NCBI RefSeq assembly: GCF_021917145.1
Contig: NC_061062.1
Coordinates: forward strand, 3,073,063-3,137,062
Origin: Hypomesus transpacificus
Taxonomy: Eukaryota; Chordata; Actinopteri; Osmeriformes; Osmeridae
Length of the DNA: 64,000 bases
Direction of reading: 5' to 3'
In this document: positions 46,395-58,500 of the stretch, piece after piece
How the letters are laid out: the number at the start of each line of letters is the position of its first letter
How positions within the stretch are numbered: the stretch's first letter is position 1
Notes under the pieces: generated by a model
Told to the model about the DNA's origin: nothing
The model's input: only the letters and a program-made list of their open reading frames with translations
Database searches by the model: none
Program-made: the position numbers and the translations under genes

Positions 46395-49300
46395 TTATTT
46401 GACCACAATTTTGGAAAAAAAAGGATCTTCCCCACTGTATATGGACTCTGACCGCCCGTCCAAAAAGGCACTTTTCACCCTGTTCCTGTCATCCTTGCTC
46501 AGATTAGATTTGAGGTTCAGCAGGGCAGCAACATGTTTCTCACTGTTGGCCAGAGAGAAAACAGTCATTTCTTTCAACTATTCAATGTATCAATAAGCAT
46601 TTAAGATAAATCATCTTACACACAGTTTATATTGTGCTTTCATTCAATGGGATTGGCAGGACAGACTGTTACCTGAGATCAGGGTAGGTTAAAGCCAGAG
46701 AGGCAATCTCTAGTTGTAAAGAATTCACATCTTGTAGTTTGAGCACCTCAGCAATGTGGCCCATTGGCTCACTCAGCCAGCTGTGGCTTGAACCCTGTGA
46801 ACACAGAAAGGCTTCTTATTATATGCACATTACAATACAACTGAAACAAAATGGGTTAAGCAGCCATTATTAAGAATAACTACATAGATTATAATTTCAC
46901 ACTGAGAAATTGTATTTGGGTTTGCTTGTGGCTTGCTGTCGGCTTTGCTTCCAAACTGCATGGGAAATTGCGTAAGGTTGTATCGGGTTAAAGGTTTGTT
47001 TGGTTGTCCTCACCTCGCTTAGAAAAACGTTGTGCAGTGTCTGGCAGTTGCCCCACACGACCTCAGCTGCCCTCTCCTGCATGTCCTTATTCTTCAGTGT
47101 GATCTTCCCCTTCAGCAACCTCCTCACATACTCCACGCTCACTTCCAGGTGTAGCCGGCTCATCAGCTCCTGCATGGCCAACCAACCAATCAGTCAACCT
47201 CTACATCTCTGTGTTACTGCCAACCAACCAATCAGTCCACCTCTACATCTCTGTGTTGCTGCCAACCAACCATTCAGTCAATCACTACATCTCTGTGTTG
47301 CTGCAAACCAACCATTCAGTCAATCACTACATCTCTGTGTTGCTGCCATCCAACAAAACAATCACTCAACCTCTACATCTCTGTGTCTTCCTGCCAACCA
47401 ACCAGTCAGTTATTCACTCTGAGTACCTGATGGCAGGCGGAATTCAGGCCTCTGAGATCCTTGATGTGTTTCCCAATTTCCTCCAACAGCTTCTCAAACA
47501 CACACTGCTTTTTCAGCCAGTCCTTGGTTCCCAGACTGCGATAGGTAGGCTGCACATGATGTGGGTTACAAGAAAAAGAAGGTACAAGGTTGTGTCGAAA
47601 CAAATCAGAACTTGCAGACTTCATTCAAACTCATAATTGTGTCTGTGCATGCCCTACCTTGAGGTCTATGTGTACAGGGCTCAAGACAAATTCATAGGTA
47701 GATGATTTCATGGCAGCAACTATGGACAAACAAAATTCCTTCTCATCTCCTGAAAAGATATCAGCCCCTTTCTCAACGTAGACCCTGTGTGTGAACATAG
47801 ATATCATGTTAAATACATTCCTGTATCATTTAGTAGTTTTAGCTACCGCTATTCTGTGATGTATGTAGGTTAGGGGTTAGAGCACTAGGCTGCAGGTCAT
47901 AGGTTCAAATCCCCTCCTGTACATACCTTTGGATAAAGTAATCTGCTAAATGTATACATTATTGTTATAATACATTATAACATAGCAAGGAACACATACC
48001 TCACCAGCTCCACACTGTTGAGGTTAGCCATTACAACAGCTCTGCTGTTTGTTGGGCTTCTCCTGATCTTACACTTTGCTTGGACATCATCCTGGAATTT
48101 CTTGAAGCTGTAACAATGTTTTAAAGAGTAGGGTTGGATGAAACGTGCATGTGCAGTATTGTACTGGGTTGAGTAGAATGCCAATCGCTTTCTCATGATT
48201 TAGTGTAACATGTTTTAACTTAAAAACTTTTAACTACCTGTCTAAGAAGTTCTTCAACAAGGACTCAATCCTGAGGCCATTCTTCCTGTCACCAATAACA
48301 GCCTCTGCTGATTTGATAGCCCCGCTAACACACTGCAGGAATAGAAAGCAGGTGATAAATAACATCGAACTGATCATCCCTGAACGGTTGGTCCTCCACA
48401 GGTCTTGAGACGAGAGCAGTGACTGTCTACCGGCAGGAGGTCAAAGGCCAGGTGGCTGTAGTAGCAGCCCTCTCTGAGCTCAGGTTCCCCTCCGTCCCTC
48501 CAGGTCTGCTCTTCCTGACTCAGCATGACACCCATCTGTCTCTGCACCTCCTCCTGCAAATTGGGAGACAGTTATTTTTATTTTTATGCAACTGACACTT
48601 TTGATGCCCGGCTCCCTTAATCTTTCATTAGTCAACAGTTGTCTCACAATGTGATTAAAGCTCCCTCTTTCTAAGAGAGTATGGATCTATCCAAGGCAAA
48701 AGTGTAATCATTTGTCTTTTATTGTTTATTGTTGTTGTTTTATATTGTTCATGTGTTCAGACTATTTAAATGTATTATTCGTGCAGTGTATTTTACGACC
48801 TACATTTTCCCCGTCTCTCTGCTGCTGTGACAAGCACATTTCCAAGCCTGGGGATTAATACAGTGTCATGATGTTTACATTTACCTGTTTGAAAGTAATA
48901 TATTGTTCTTCCAGTGGTTTCATCACCGCCTCTGGTAGCAGCTTTCCCAAATTCTCAAGTTCGATCTCCTTGATGAATTCCTGTTTCTTCAGCATTCTAA
49001 CACAACAGTTAGGGAGTTAGTTGTTGTGACCTAGTCCTAGTGTACATGCCCTAAAAAGTAGTCTCCTTATCAAGTTATTTTATGACACATTGTAATTATC
49101 ATGTCTGACTAAATGAATATTTCCTTTTTTTCTAAATGTTCCTTTCAATAACAAAAAGGGTTGATATCAGTGGTCAAACAAAGCCCATTACACTCAATCA
49201 CTTGGAAGTGCAAATAATAAGGACTCACTGTGGATAGTAGCTATTCACCCATTGCAGGACATAAGAGCTGTCTTTTTCACACAGCTCAAATGCCACAATG

Positions 49301-50141
49301 CCCTTCAGCCTGGTGCCAAAGGCTTGGTGATACATCGACGCATACACGTTGCAGATGTCCATCTCGTCCGGGTAGCAGCCCTTCACAACCTCCACCACTC
49401 TCAGAAGGTCGTCCTTCAGACGCTTGGCCATCCTGACAATGTCCTTCTGCACCGATGAGAGCTTCTCAGTGCCCTGCTGCAAATGGGTGATCTCCTCGTC
49501 GTCCAGACGCTCCTCCACCATGCCCTGGAGAAGAGAATGGTGAAGGGCACTGCAGCGGCGGGGTCTCCATGTCGGGGGATCCCCACTCTGTCTGCCTTCC
49601 TCCCATCTCCTGTCCTGTTCTTCCTCTTGCTGGATAGCTTCTACTGCGGACGTTAGAACTTCTGGAATGTTCTCTGGATTGAAAGTGCCTCGCAAAGCCT
49701 CGTTGATTTTCGCGTAAAGGGTTTCCCAGTCCCTGGCAATGTGCTTCCTCTCCTCTGTCTCCTCCGTGCTCCGCTGTCCGAACAGGAGCTCCTCTCTCGA
49801 TAGCAGCTGCTTCCCAGCAGTGGAGAGGAAACCTCTGTCAAGGTTCTGCTCGAAAGTAAGCACATCTAGGGAAAGGTAAAATTGATGTGACTTGTGTCAA
49901 ATCTACACCCAATAATAGATAATGAGAGGAAAAAGACCATCCATATACGTGTTCACTTAATTACAATAAAATATAAGCTAAGACAAGCTTCACAATAAAT
50001 ATTCTCACCTTCAATAGGAGCAACAGGGGCATCCACGATATTGCTCTGACTCTTGGAGTTCCGTCGGAATTTCCCCGGAATTCGAAACGGTGTCCCTGAA
50101 GTTAACATTGAATCGGATGAAAAAGGGAAGACCAGCTTCAT
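46395..50141 (-). CDS. tnfaip2: TNF alpha-induced protein 2 (M-Sec), Sec6 domain
   Basis: TNFAIP2/M-Sec is an inflammation-induced cytosolic and membrane-associated relative of exocyst subunit Sec6 that promotes membrane protrusions. Eleven exons join in frame: 50141-50009, 49865-49229, 48996-48885, 48553-48431, 48332-48238, 48107-48000, 47784-47658, 47549-47427, 47169-47014, 46794-46673 and 46542-46395. They give 627 residues (human 654). Family landmarks: AFELCEKDSSYVLQWVNSYY at the end of the large exon, SHLAFDLLP in exon 4, MANLNSVELVRVYVEKG across exons 6-7, EVVWGNCQTLHNVFLSE in exon 9, and the C-terminus AALLNLKSNLSKDDRNRVKS followed by FFSKIVVK. That end matches the human C-terminal pattern better than either neighbour does. 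The N-terminus (1-45) has a basic patch PGKFRRNSKSQ. In exon 6 the donor GTATGT at 47998 keeps the frame; the nearer GTGAGG would not. Position and orientation relative to eif5 match human TNFAIP2. Confidence 0.92.
47173..47405. repeat. 42-bp minisatellite in tnfaip2 intron 8
   Basis: Five copies with the core CTACATCTCTGTGTTGCTGC start at about 47201, 47243, 47285, 47327 and 47373. The array ends only a few bases before the exon 9 acceptor at 47170-47171. The period is 42 bp except for the last step (46). Confidence 0.9.
47866..47962 (+). mobile_element. Short tRNA-derived SINE
   Basis: A tRNA-like head with GTTAGAGCACTAGGCTGCAG and a good B box, GGTTCAAATCCC, is fused to a short tail TTGGATAAAGTAATCTGCTAAATG. 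It lacks the central part found in the longer copies, so it is a different or internally deleted SINE. It lies in tnfaip2 intron 6. Confidence 0.65.
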
Positions 50142-50861
50142 GGTCTGTGAGTGGTCGTTTCGGCTGTTCTCACGAACTGTTTATTGTTGTTTGCACAAAA
50201 TAAAGTTTCAACCAATTGCAATAGTTTGAGTCTCCGCTGTTCTGAAAGGACGTCAACGTTTGTGTCTAATCTCTCACTGGCTGATTAAAATGTAATTATC
50301 TAAACTACGGCAACCTATTTAAAAACAGTCCTTCTGTAGGCTAGTGATGTTCTTAGTTATTCTTTGCAGATTGATAGATTGCCATTTGCCAATACTGTAT
50401 ATCCCACAAATCAGTGCAAGTAAAATAATCAGCAAATTATCAAGGCTGGGACTGTCTACATTCGTTCGGTCAACGGATAAACGTAGCCTACTCCCCGCAG
50501 TTGAGACTGAAGCACGTGCATCTGTTTATATGTCGGCCAGTAGGGGCGTTAGAGATAGGGGCGTTACTAGCCCCAGAAATCGGATCTGTATCGCCTCTCC
50601 AATTTTAATGTACCGTTAAACTCAGTAGACGTTGTGCAGCTGTAATCTTGCTAGGCTAAACATAGCAGGTCTTCACTATTTAAACTGGGACACAACCCAG
50701 CATCTGAAACGAACACAGAACAACCTTCTGACGTGCCAAGCTGACATGAAGAATATCTTCATCTTTGAAGGGGTCAGCTTCTTGAGAGCTGATACAATTT
50801 GGAAACTGTTGAGCCCTGTGTTATTAACTGCTTGTAGAAAACATTGTGTTCCTACTATTTT

Positions 50862-51050
50862 GGGAGTCAGATGGCTAAGCGCTGAGGGAGTCGGGCTAGT
50901 AATCAGAAGGTTGCCGGATTGATTCCCCGCCGTGCAAAATGACGTTGTGTCCTTCGGCAAGGCACTTCACCCTACTTGCCTCGGGGGGAATGTCCCTGTA
51001 CTTACTGTAAGTCGCTCCAGAGCGTCTGCTAAATGACTAAATGTAAATGT
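50862..51050 (+). mobile_element. tRNA-derived SINE
   Basis: A copy of the family at 1925 with head, B box region GCCGGATTGATTCC, the TGTCCTTCGGCAAGGC block and the tail GCTAAATGACTAAATG. The tail has lost part of the GGATAAGAGC segment. Confidence 0.82.
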
Positions 51051-51108
51051 ACTAAGCGGCCACCAGTTAATTTATCTATGGTAACATCTATCAAGTGAAA
51101 AAGCTACG

Positions 51109-51194
51109 GTACAGACAATTTCTTCAATAAAGAAATACAAGTAGGTCATGTATATAGGTGTTTTGTATTTCTTTATTGAAGAAATTGTCTGTAC
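51109..51194. repeat. 32-bp perfect inverted repeat with 22-bp loop
   Basis: The arm at 51109-51140, starting GTACAGACAATTTCTTC, is an exact reverse complement of 51163-51194. Each arm contains AATAAAG or its complement. It would form a long hairpin in DNA or RNA. Confidence 0.95.
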
Positions 51195-52211
51195 AGGCCT
51201 TGAAGCTAAATGTTGGTCAGATACATAGAGTAGCCTACATACAATTCGACATGGTTCACAAGCCTTTTATCAGCACAGTAATCATTGATTTGAAAGTTAT
51301 GCAAATTTAATGTCCTTACCTTGTAGATGTCTTAAAAACGTTGTCCTTACGGAAGACTGATTTTTGGAATCCATTGTTCTATGGTGTGACTGCAGCAATG
51401 TGGAGTACGATTCCTCTTGCATCCAATGCTGAAGTGGAACACAAGCTCCACGAAAGATGCAGCCCAGCTCCTAGTATCTAAACAGCTGTAGTAACAGCCT
51501 ACCTGAATATAGACACCAGACAGCAAACATTGCCATTTTTTTTGTTGAGACAGAGGTTATCTGCAGATTTCGACCAGTTACCTGCTTCCTCTAATGTTAT
51601 TTAGAAGGTGGGGCCTTGTGGTTGTAGGGGAGATAAACCAAAAAAGACATCCTGTGTGCATGGCCTGGTTTCACTTTAATTTTCGCATACACTGTATTGA
51701 ACTAAAGTCTACAAAAGACAGAACATCATTAATCAACGTCTACTTTTGTAAAATATTTACATCAGATAATAACATGACTAAAATGTCTAGCCTGACTAAA
51801 ATGGGGACACCGGTCAAATGACTGAAAAGTTGTCTAATGCATGCAAAGACGCACTTGTTCCGGGAGTACAATGGTACTTAGGAATGGTTTGCTGAACCCA
51901 ACGCTAGTTTCCTCAAGGATCACAATGACTCTTGCTTAGACTGTTGCCTCTTGTTGGTTAGTAGTAGCTGATTTAAACAGTTGTATTCTATTTTAGTTAA
52001 TCCTATTTTTATTGCTTTCCTACAGGTACACCTGCACTTAGAGAATAATGTTGTGTAATTTTAACTTGTTTAACTACATGCTCTTATGGTTTCTTCCCTT
52101 TAGCACTATTTTTTGGTTGTTCACAATATGTACTTCTTGTTTTTGACTACCCGCAATAATGTGGGGCTATCTTGTTGTTATTATCAGTGACCTATGCACT
52201 TTGTAAAGCTC

Positions 52212-52275
52212 TCTCTTGGAAGTCGCTTTGGATAAAAGCGTCTGCTAAATTAATAAATGTAATGTAAATGTAAAT
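52212..52275 (+). mobile_element. SINE/LINE 3' tail fragment
   Basis: AGTCGCTTTGGATAAAAGCG followed by TCTGCTAAATTAATAAATG. Only the 3' tail shared by the SINEs is present, so it may come from a truncated SINE or its partner LINE. Confidence 0.6.
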
Positions 52276-52806
52276 TCAAATTGGATCATTAATCAAGGCT
52301 GCAGTAGACCAAGTGGTGCCCTTGCAAGACATGTTAAACACATGTTGGTCTGCTGCAGGCACAAACTCTGTAAATCCTGTACATGTACATGTTACAGAAG
52401 TAAAATTATTACTAACATGTAATACATAAAATAAGAAACAAAATCATATCAAACCTGACATTAAAAGCTGTTAAGAACGATATTTACAAGAACACAACTT
52501 TAAATTATAATTTCAGAGTCTTTCTCTGTCCACCTTCCTCTTCAACTGTTAAGATCACTTCTCCAGATGTGTGTCATTAAGGTGTGATTGTCATTTTAGC
52601 ATTCATGCAAATCAACAACTGTCCCAGACGAGTGTCTGGGTGACCAGTGACAAAGGTGCTGCCAAAACAGCCCTACACTGCTTTACTGACTGTTCTCACC
52701 GCCCACAGAGCCTGCCAGGGAGACTGGGCCTTCCTGAAGCAGTCATCACACCCCACAGAGCCAGGCCTCCAGGTGAACCAGGCCTTCCCGTGTGCTGGTG
52801 TGTCGC

Positions 52807-55480
52807 TCAACTGTCAGGCAGGAGGAAGGAGAGACAGGAGAAGGGCATGTCAGCCAGACAGTCAGCGTTCATTGGGACCTCTATGTGAGCGAAGAGGGAG
52901 TGATTCTGATGTCCGGTGCCGCCCCGAGCCGTCGTCAGCTGGGTGAGGCGCTGCAGGATGGCCTGCTTCTCTCTGCCCCGCATCACTCCCCTGAAGTACA
53001 GCACTGCGGCCAGGTGACTCCTCCTGCAGAAGGGCAGAGGGTGGGAGAGGAGACAGGATGAGGCGTGACCTGGATCTGTGGCGGTCCACTTGGAAAACGA
53101 CACAGCTAAACACTTTTGCTTAGTTTGACACGTCACTGTTTGACTAAAAAGACTTTTGGGATAGATTTAGCTTATCCTTACATCTGTAGCTGTGTTGAGG
53201 ACACACTCGGTTAATTGTTGTTGGAAATGTCCACTGTTCTTGTCTTTCGGAACAGGCACTGTTTGGTGCTTATATGTTTTAGGCAAATTAACTACCTGGG
53301 TGCTGAATATATAACGTATGCATCTGTATATACACAATACATATCATCATGTATTGATGATCATATATTGGTCCTAGGGTGCTTCCACAGTCCCAGCCTG
53401 GACATTCCCCTGAGATACTCCAACACTACCCTCCCCCACTTCTGTATATATTTATACTTGGTGTAAACAAACTAAGTCTACGCCCTCAGCTATGTTCCCT
53501 GGTGATGGTTAATGTGTGGGTCTGTGTTTTGGGTCTACCTGATGTCTGGATAGTCTTTCACCAGAGGCTGCACGTGGTTTTTGATGTCCCTCTTGTTTTT
53601 CTGCCCGATGATGTCACACAGATGGTCCCCTATCGGATGAAGCCATTCATGGTCTGTCTTCTACAGGAGACAGACCATCGTTTATTCTTTGAAGGTTTAT
53701 ACATATGAATGTATTATTGGGGTATTTCAACAGCATCATTGCGTTACAACTATCCTAAGAAATTTCTGGTAAAAGGATTTGTTTTTGTCAGTATTGACGT
53801 CAGTTGTAGGTAAGCCTGAATGAACTCAAAAACAGACAAATGGGTTGGTTTGAGTAGAAAGGGTTACCATGTCTTGGAACAACTCTCTGATCTTAGACCA
53901 CTGCCCCCGCATCTTTTTTGACGCTCTTTCGTGCTTCCTGTTTTTGCACGAGTAGTTGTTTTTCATCAGTTGCGACACATATTCCTTCACCAAATGGTAG
54001 TGCAAGTTGCTCACCAACGTCTGATGTAAAAGCAGAGGGTAGGAATTGACACAATATAACTGAAAGAGGAAGGATCTCTAGCGTGCTTGCTCCTTTACCC
54101 TTTTCCTTTCACATGATTCATCTTCTCCCTCATTAACATATGAACTGTTCTCCCTTCCTTCCTTCATTCACTGTTTCAACACTTCCACGGCAGGCCATAA
54201 CACCTTTCCCGCTCATGAGAACAATACGATACATTCCTGTAACATCCATCAAGTCCATGTGAGTCATGATGATAAGGGGCTTTTTAATACCGGACAGCTA
54301 AAACAAACACACACCTGAACATGTGGAGATCTCATTTGAACACATTGCTGGAACAGTTTTTCCGTCCGACTGTAGAGTTGCTGGAAATCCTCGTCTGCAG
54401 TGAGCCACTTTCTGGTCATCATCCTCCTCAGGAAAGGCTGGTTGAAAACACATCATGTACTTTTTATCAAGTCATCATTTAACCCTTTCATTGGAAGCAA
54501 GACTGCTTGTGAGAGTCAGAAGGCTGAGCGGTGATGGAGTCGGGCTAGTAATCAGAAGGTTGCCGGATCGATTCCCTGCCGTGCCAAATGACGTTGTGTC
54601 CTTGGGCAAGGCACTTCACCCTACTTGCCTCAGGGGGAATGTCCCTGTACTTACTGTAAGTCGCTCTGGATAAGAGCGTCTGCTAAATGACTAAATGTAA
54701 ATGTAAGACTGGAGACCCTTGTAAAAAACAAGAACTTGTCACACGCGATCTACAAAGTAGCCAGGGTCAAAAGATTCTCTCTCCATCCCAGGGTCTCAGG
54801 ACTCCAGTGGAACTAGGCTTCATCGGTTATATTAGCACTACCTTTGTCTCGTTCTTGAACTGGTTCTCTAGACCCAGCACAAGTCTTTGGACCAAGCCAT
54901 CTGCTTCTCTGCTGAAAAGATCGACTTGTGTGGGGCAGCTGTCTTTGTAGCTGTCCATGTGCTCCCTGGAGGAAAGCAAACAGTGAAAGGTACAGAGTGT
55001 GAATACAGATTAGTATACACTTAATACTAAAACAGGTTTACACTGTATTCTCTGAACCATCATAGCTGTATTTTACATGCCAGTAAGATTGAAGCTTTTT
55101 GGAAAACGGTAAGATGAGGGAGATGAGTATAATAATTGTCTTAAAGTTGAATGATAGGGACACTATGGTCAGTGATCGTAGACACGACTGGGAAGATATC
55201 CACACTACCAAAGAAATAACATTGTGCTGAATGTGAAAGAGCAAGGATAAAGAGGTTTGTGTCCCACCATCAAGGGGCAGCGGATGAGCCCCATTGGGGT
55301 AGTTCTCATACAAGGCCCTGGTTCCCAGAAACCATGTGATAAGTCTAAACATAAATCAGTCAGTGCTGGCTTTAATACACGCACTGTGTGTGTGTTTGTG
55401 TGTGTGTGTGTGTTTGTGTGTACGTTTGTATGTGTGTGTGTGTGTGTATGTGTGTGCGTTTGTATGTGTGTGTGTGTGTT

Positions 55481-55513
<33 letters not shown>

Positions 55514-58500
55514 CTTTTCTCGTGTTCATGCCAGTGCTCGTCTGATACTCTTAAAATCAAAACCACCTTCACTTGACACGTTGAGAATGTTACTTTCACT
55601 TTCTGTTGCCAATTTGGGAAAGTACAGATTGGCTGGCAACCAGCACTGCTCAGCTAGGCAATTTGTGAGGTGTGTGTTTACTTTTGTCCATGAAATGTTT
55701 GACTTACTTTAGAGCAACAAAAGTGTTGATGTAGGTTATCTGATAATCCACACCCAATGTGGTCCCTCTCAGACTGTTAAAAACCGGTTCAAACTGGAAT
55801 TCAAATCTATGGAGAGATTAAGAAAAAAAATAAAATACAATATACATGTAAGAAATATACACGTAAGAAATATTCTGTGAGGGAAGAGATTTCCAGATTC
55901 TGTTTCTAGATCAGTTTTACACAAGATTGAAGAAGTCCACATTTATCACTCAACTGTGTTGCTCAACCTGAAAGTTTCAATATTACTTAATAAGGAAACA
56001 ACCAGTTCACATGATAACTGAACAATATGAACCTATTTTTTTTGTCAGGGGCTTCTGTTATGACAACAAAATAAAGGGTTTCCTTCTGAAACCTAGGTAC
56101 AGAAATGACCATACCGTTTAGGGAACTGTTTTAACTCCTCCAAGCAGGCACACAAAACTCTTTTTTCCAAATGGACATCAATCTTCTTGGTGTTCACAGC
56201 ATTGCTCTGTATTTTCTGTGGAAAACATTACATTAATTAGAATGCATGACATTGAGAAAGCAGTACAAGACAACTGTGGTGAAAACAGCCATGTTTCCCC
56301 CTTGTGGACATATAGTGCTATTGTAGAATTTTGGAGGTCACTACCGTCCAGATGTCCATATGAAAATGAGAGTAGAGGAAGCTGTCTTCATCGCTCTCTG
56401 GAGCCTTCCTGTTTTTCCACATTTCCTGGTCTTCAATTGTCAGAATCCTGCCCAGAGAATCTTTCATGTCCTCCTAGTAGATAAGACACAGATGATTCAC
56501 AGAAGAACAGGACTACGTTGATCAATTTGGACAAGGCAGAGCATGGGTGGGTTTCGGCACAACACAAAAAAGACAGGCCTAACCACCAGAAATATGACTA
56601 CAAATCCCTGCAGCCCCTCACAGACTTAGCTGCTCTTAGACAGAGATTTTTTATTTCAATGCAACTCCACTTGAGAGAGATAAAGACCTGTAAAAGACAC
56701 CATAATATGGTGTTATGTCACATCCTGTGTGTGTTCATCTGTTTGTTTGGCCCCATCCCCTCCAGGTGTGCCTGGTCTGCTTGTTAGTAGGGGATTTAGT
56801 CAGTTGGTTTATGTTTGTCCAGTGCCAGTTCGTCTTGTGTGTTACTACCGAGCGCTCCCTGTTCTGTTCCTGCCTAGTGCTCTGATCTCCAGTGTTTAGA
56901 CCTCTGATTACCCCTGGATTGCGACTACTCCACCTACTACGGACTGTACCTTCACCGCCAGCCTGTGCACCGACCACCTGCCTGTCCACGACTACTCTCT
57001 GCCTTAAATACATCTATTGTTTTTGGAAGCTACCTCCGCGAGTCTGCATCTGGGTCAACCTCTGTGCGTGAGCCGTGACAGTGTTGTGTCCACTGCAAAA
57101 ACTGTCAATCTGAACCAGTGAGACCATCTTGGTTTTAGATTTTAAATCTATTTGGACTTGTTTCTAGTAAAAGTGGCTTATCTACTTTAAGTAAATTACA
57201 TGTACAGTACCAGTCAAAAGTTTGGACTATGTTGGAAAATGTAACATGTAAAAACGTGTGACTGGTACTGTACTTCTAAGAAATCTGAAGTAAACATTTA
57301 TTTCTGCACTGCCACCCTTATTTACTTGTTTAAAGCTTTAGCAAGCTCATGCCAAATATTTAGTAAGTAAAAAAATGTGATAGGGCAATTTTGTAGTGTG
57401 CGTGTAATGTAATGGTGAGATGATCTCTCTCGCCCCACCCTGGGGAATCCAATCCTGCCCCTCACCTGAACTCTCCTGCAGTATTTCCTCTTCAGTTGTT
57501 CCAGGAAGTCTTCTTCCAGGCAGAGGGCTGTGTCTTCTGCTTCCATCTCTGGGCACAGAGACAGGCTTCCCATGATCCTCTCACTAGGGAAGAGACACAA
57601 CACAACCATTGTCCACGCCATCAATTATCTCTATTTTCATTTGACATGAATGACGTTTGCATGGAAGTGCCACCTCATTGTAAAGTGTCACAAAGGTACC
57701 CATATAACAAATCCTAAGCCTTTAACAGAACATATTCAGGCTGGGGGTCATATCCGGGGCAGAGCGGTTAGGGAATCGGGCAACTATTCAAAAGGTTGCC
57801 GGTCCGATTCCAGGCTGTGCAAAATGATGTTGTGTCCCTAGGCAAGGCACTTCACCCTACTTGCCTCCCTGTCCTTACTGCAAGTGTCAAGAGTGTCTGC
57901 TAAATGACTGAATGTAATGATTCCGGACTGCGTATTTTCCCCTTCCAGCTGAATGGCAAGGAGGGCTCACCTCTCGTAGCGATGGATGATCCAGTCCAGC
58001 AGGGCGTAGTAGTCCTTCAGGTCCGTCACCTGCTGTAGGAGCTTCTTCAAGTGTTGGCCCACAGTGGCGTGGTAACAGCTCACGTAGGTGCTGAACACAT
58101 GGAAGCTGGGTGGGTACGAACCCTGGAGGTCCCTTTTCACGTTCTCCAGGTCCACCACTATGGCCTCGCCCAGTAACCCCAAGTGGACAGCCAACCAGGA
58201 GGCATTCTGATCCCTTCCGTCCAGTTGGACGCTATCCACCTTGGCCTGCACCCCCTCACTCACAGCCTCCCTCCAGGCCCCCCTCCAGCCCCCCGGACCC
58301 ACAAGGCCCCCGGGATCCCCCTCCCTCCTCTCCTCCTCCTGGATGATACGGGCCACGTCGACCAGAAGCTCCTTATAACGGGACGGGAGGGAGTTGGAGT
58401 TGCGTGCGATGCTCTTCACCTTGTCCAGCATGGCTCCGTACAGCAGGCTCAGGTCCTTCTCCTTCTTGGCCAGCTCCAGAGGGGAGGCCTCGGCCGAACA

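Larger units (their letters stand above)
50142..52806. other. Intergenic region between tnfaip2 and the exoc3l4-position gene
   Basis: This contains the tnfaip2 promoter and 5' flank up to about 50.6 kb, a full SINE at 50.86-51.05 kb, a 32-bp perfect inverted repeat at 51.11-51.19 kb and a SINE tail near 52.21 kb. No coding exon is supported. Confidence 0.5.

Noticed and set aside
47998-48005. Donor GTGAGG at 48004 for tnfaip2 exon 6
   Set aside because: It leads to a stop after joining the next exon; the GTATGT five bases on keeps the frame and gives the family sequence.
55336-55712. Cysteine/valine-rich and Thr/His-rich frames
   Set aside because: They are translations of a (TG)n microsatellite on both strands.
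56750-57082. A protein-coding exon in the GC-balanced stretch
   Set aside because: No frame connects with the flanking exons of the exoc3l4-position gene, which already join in phase; a retroelement fragment is more likely.
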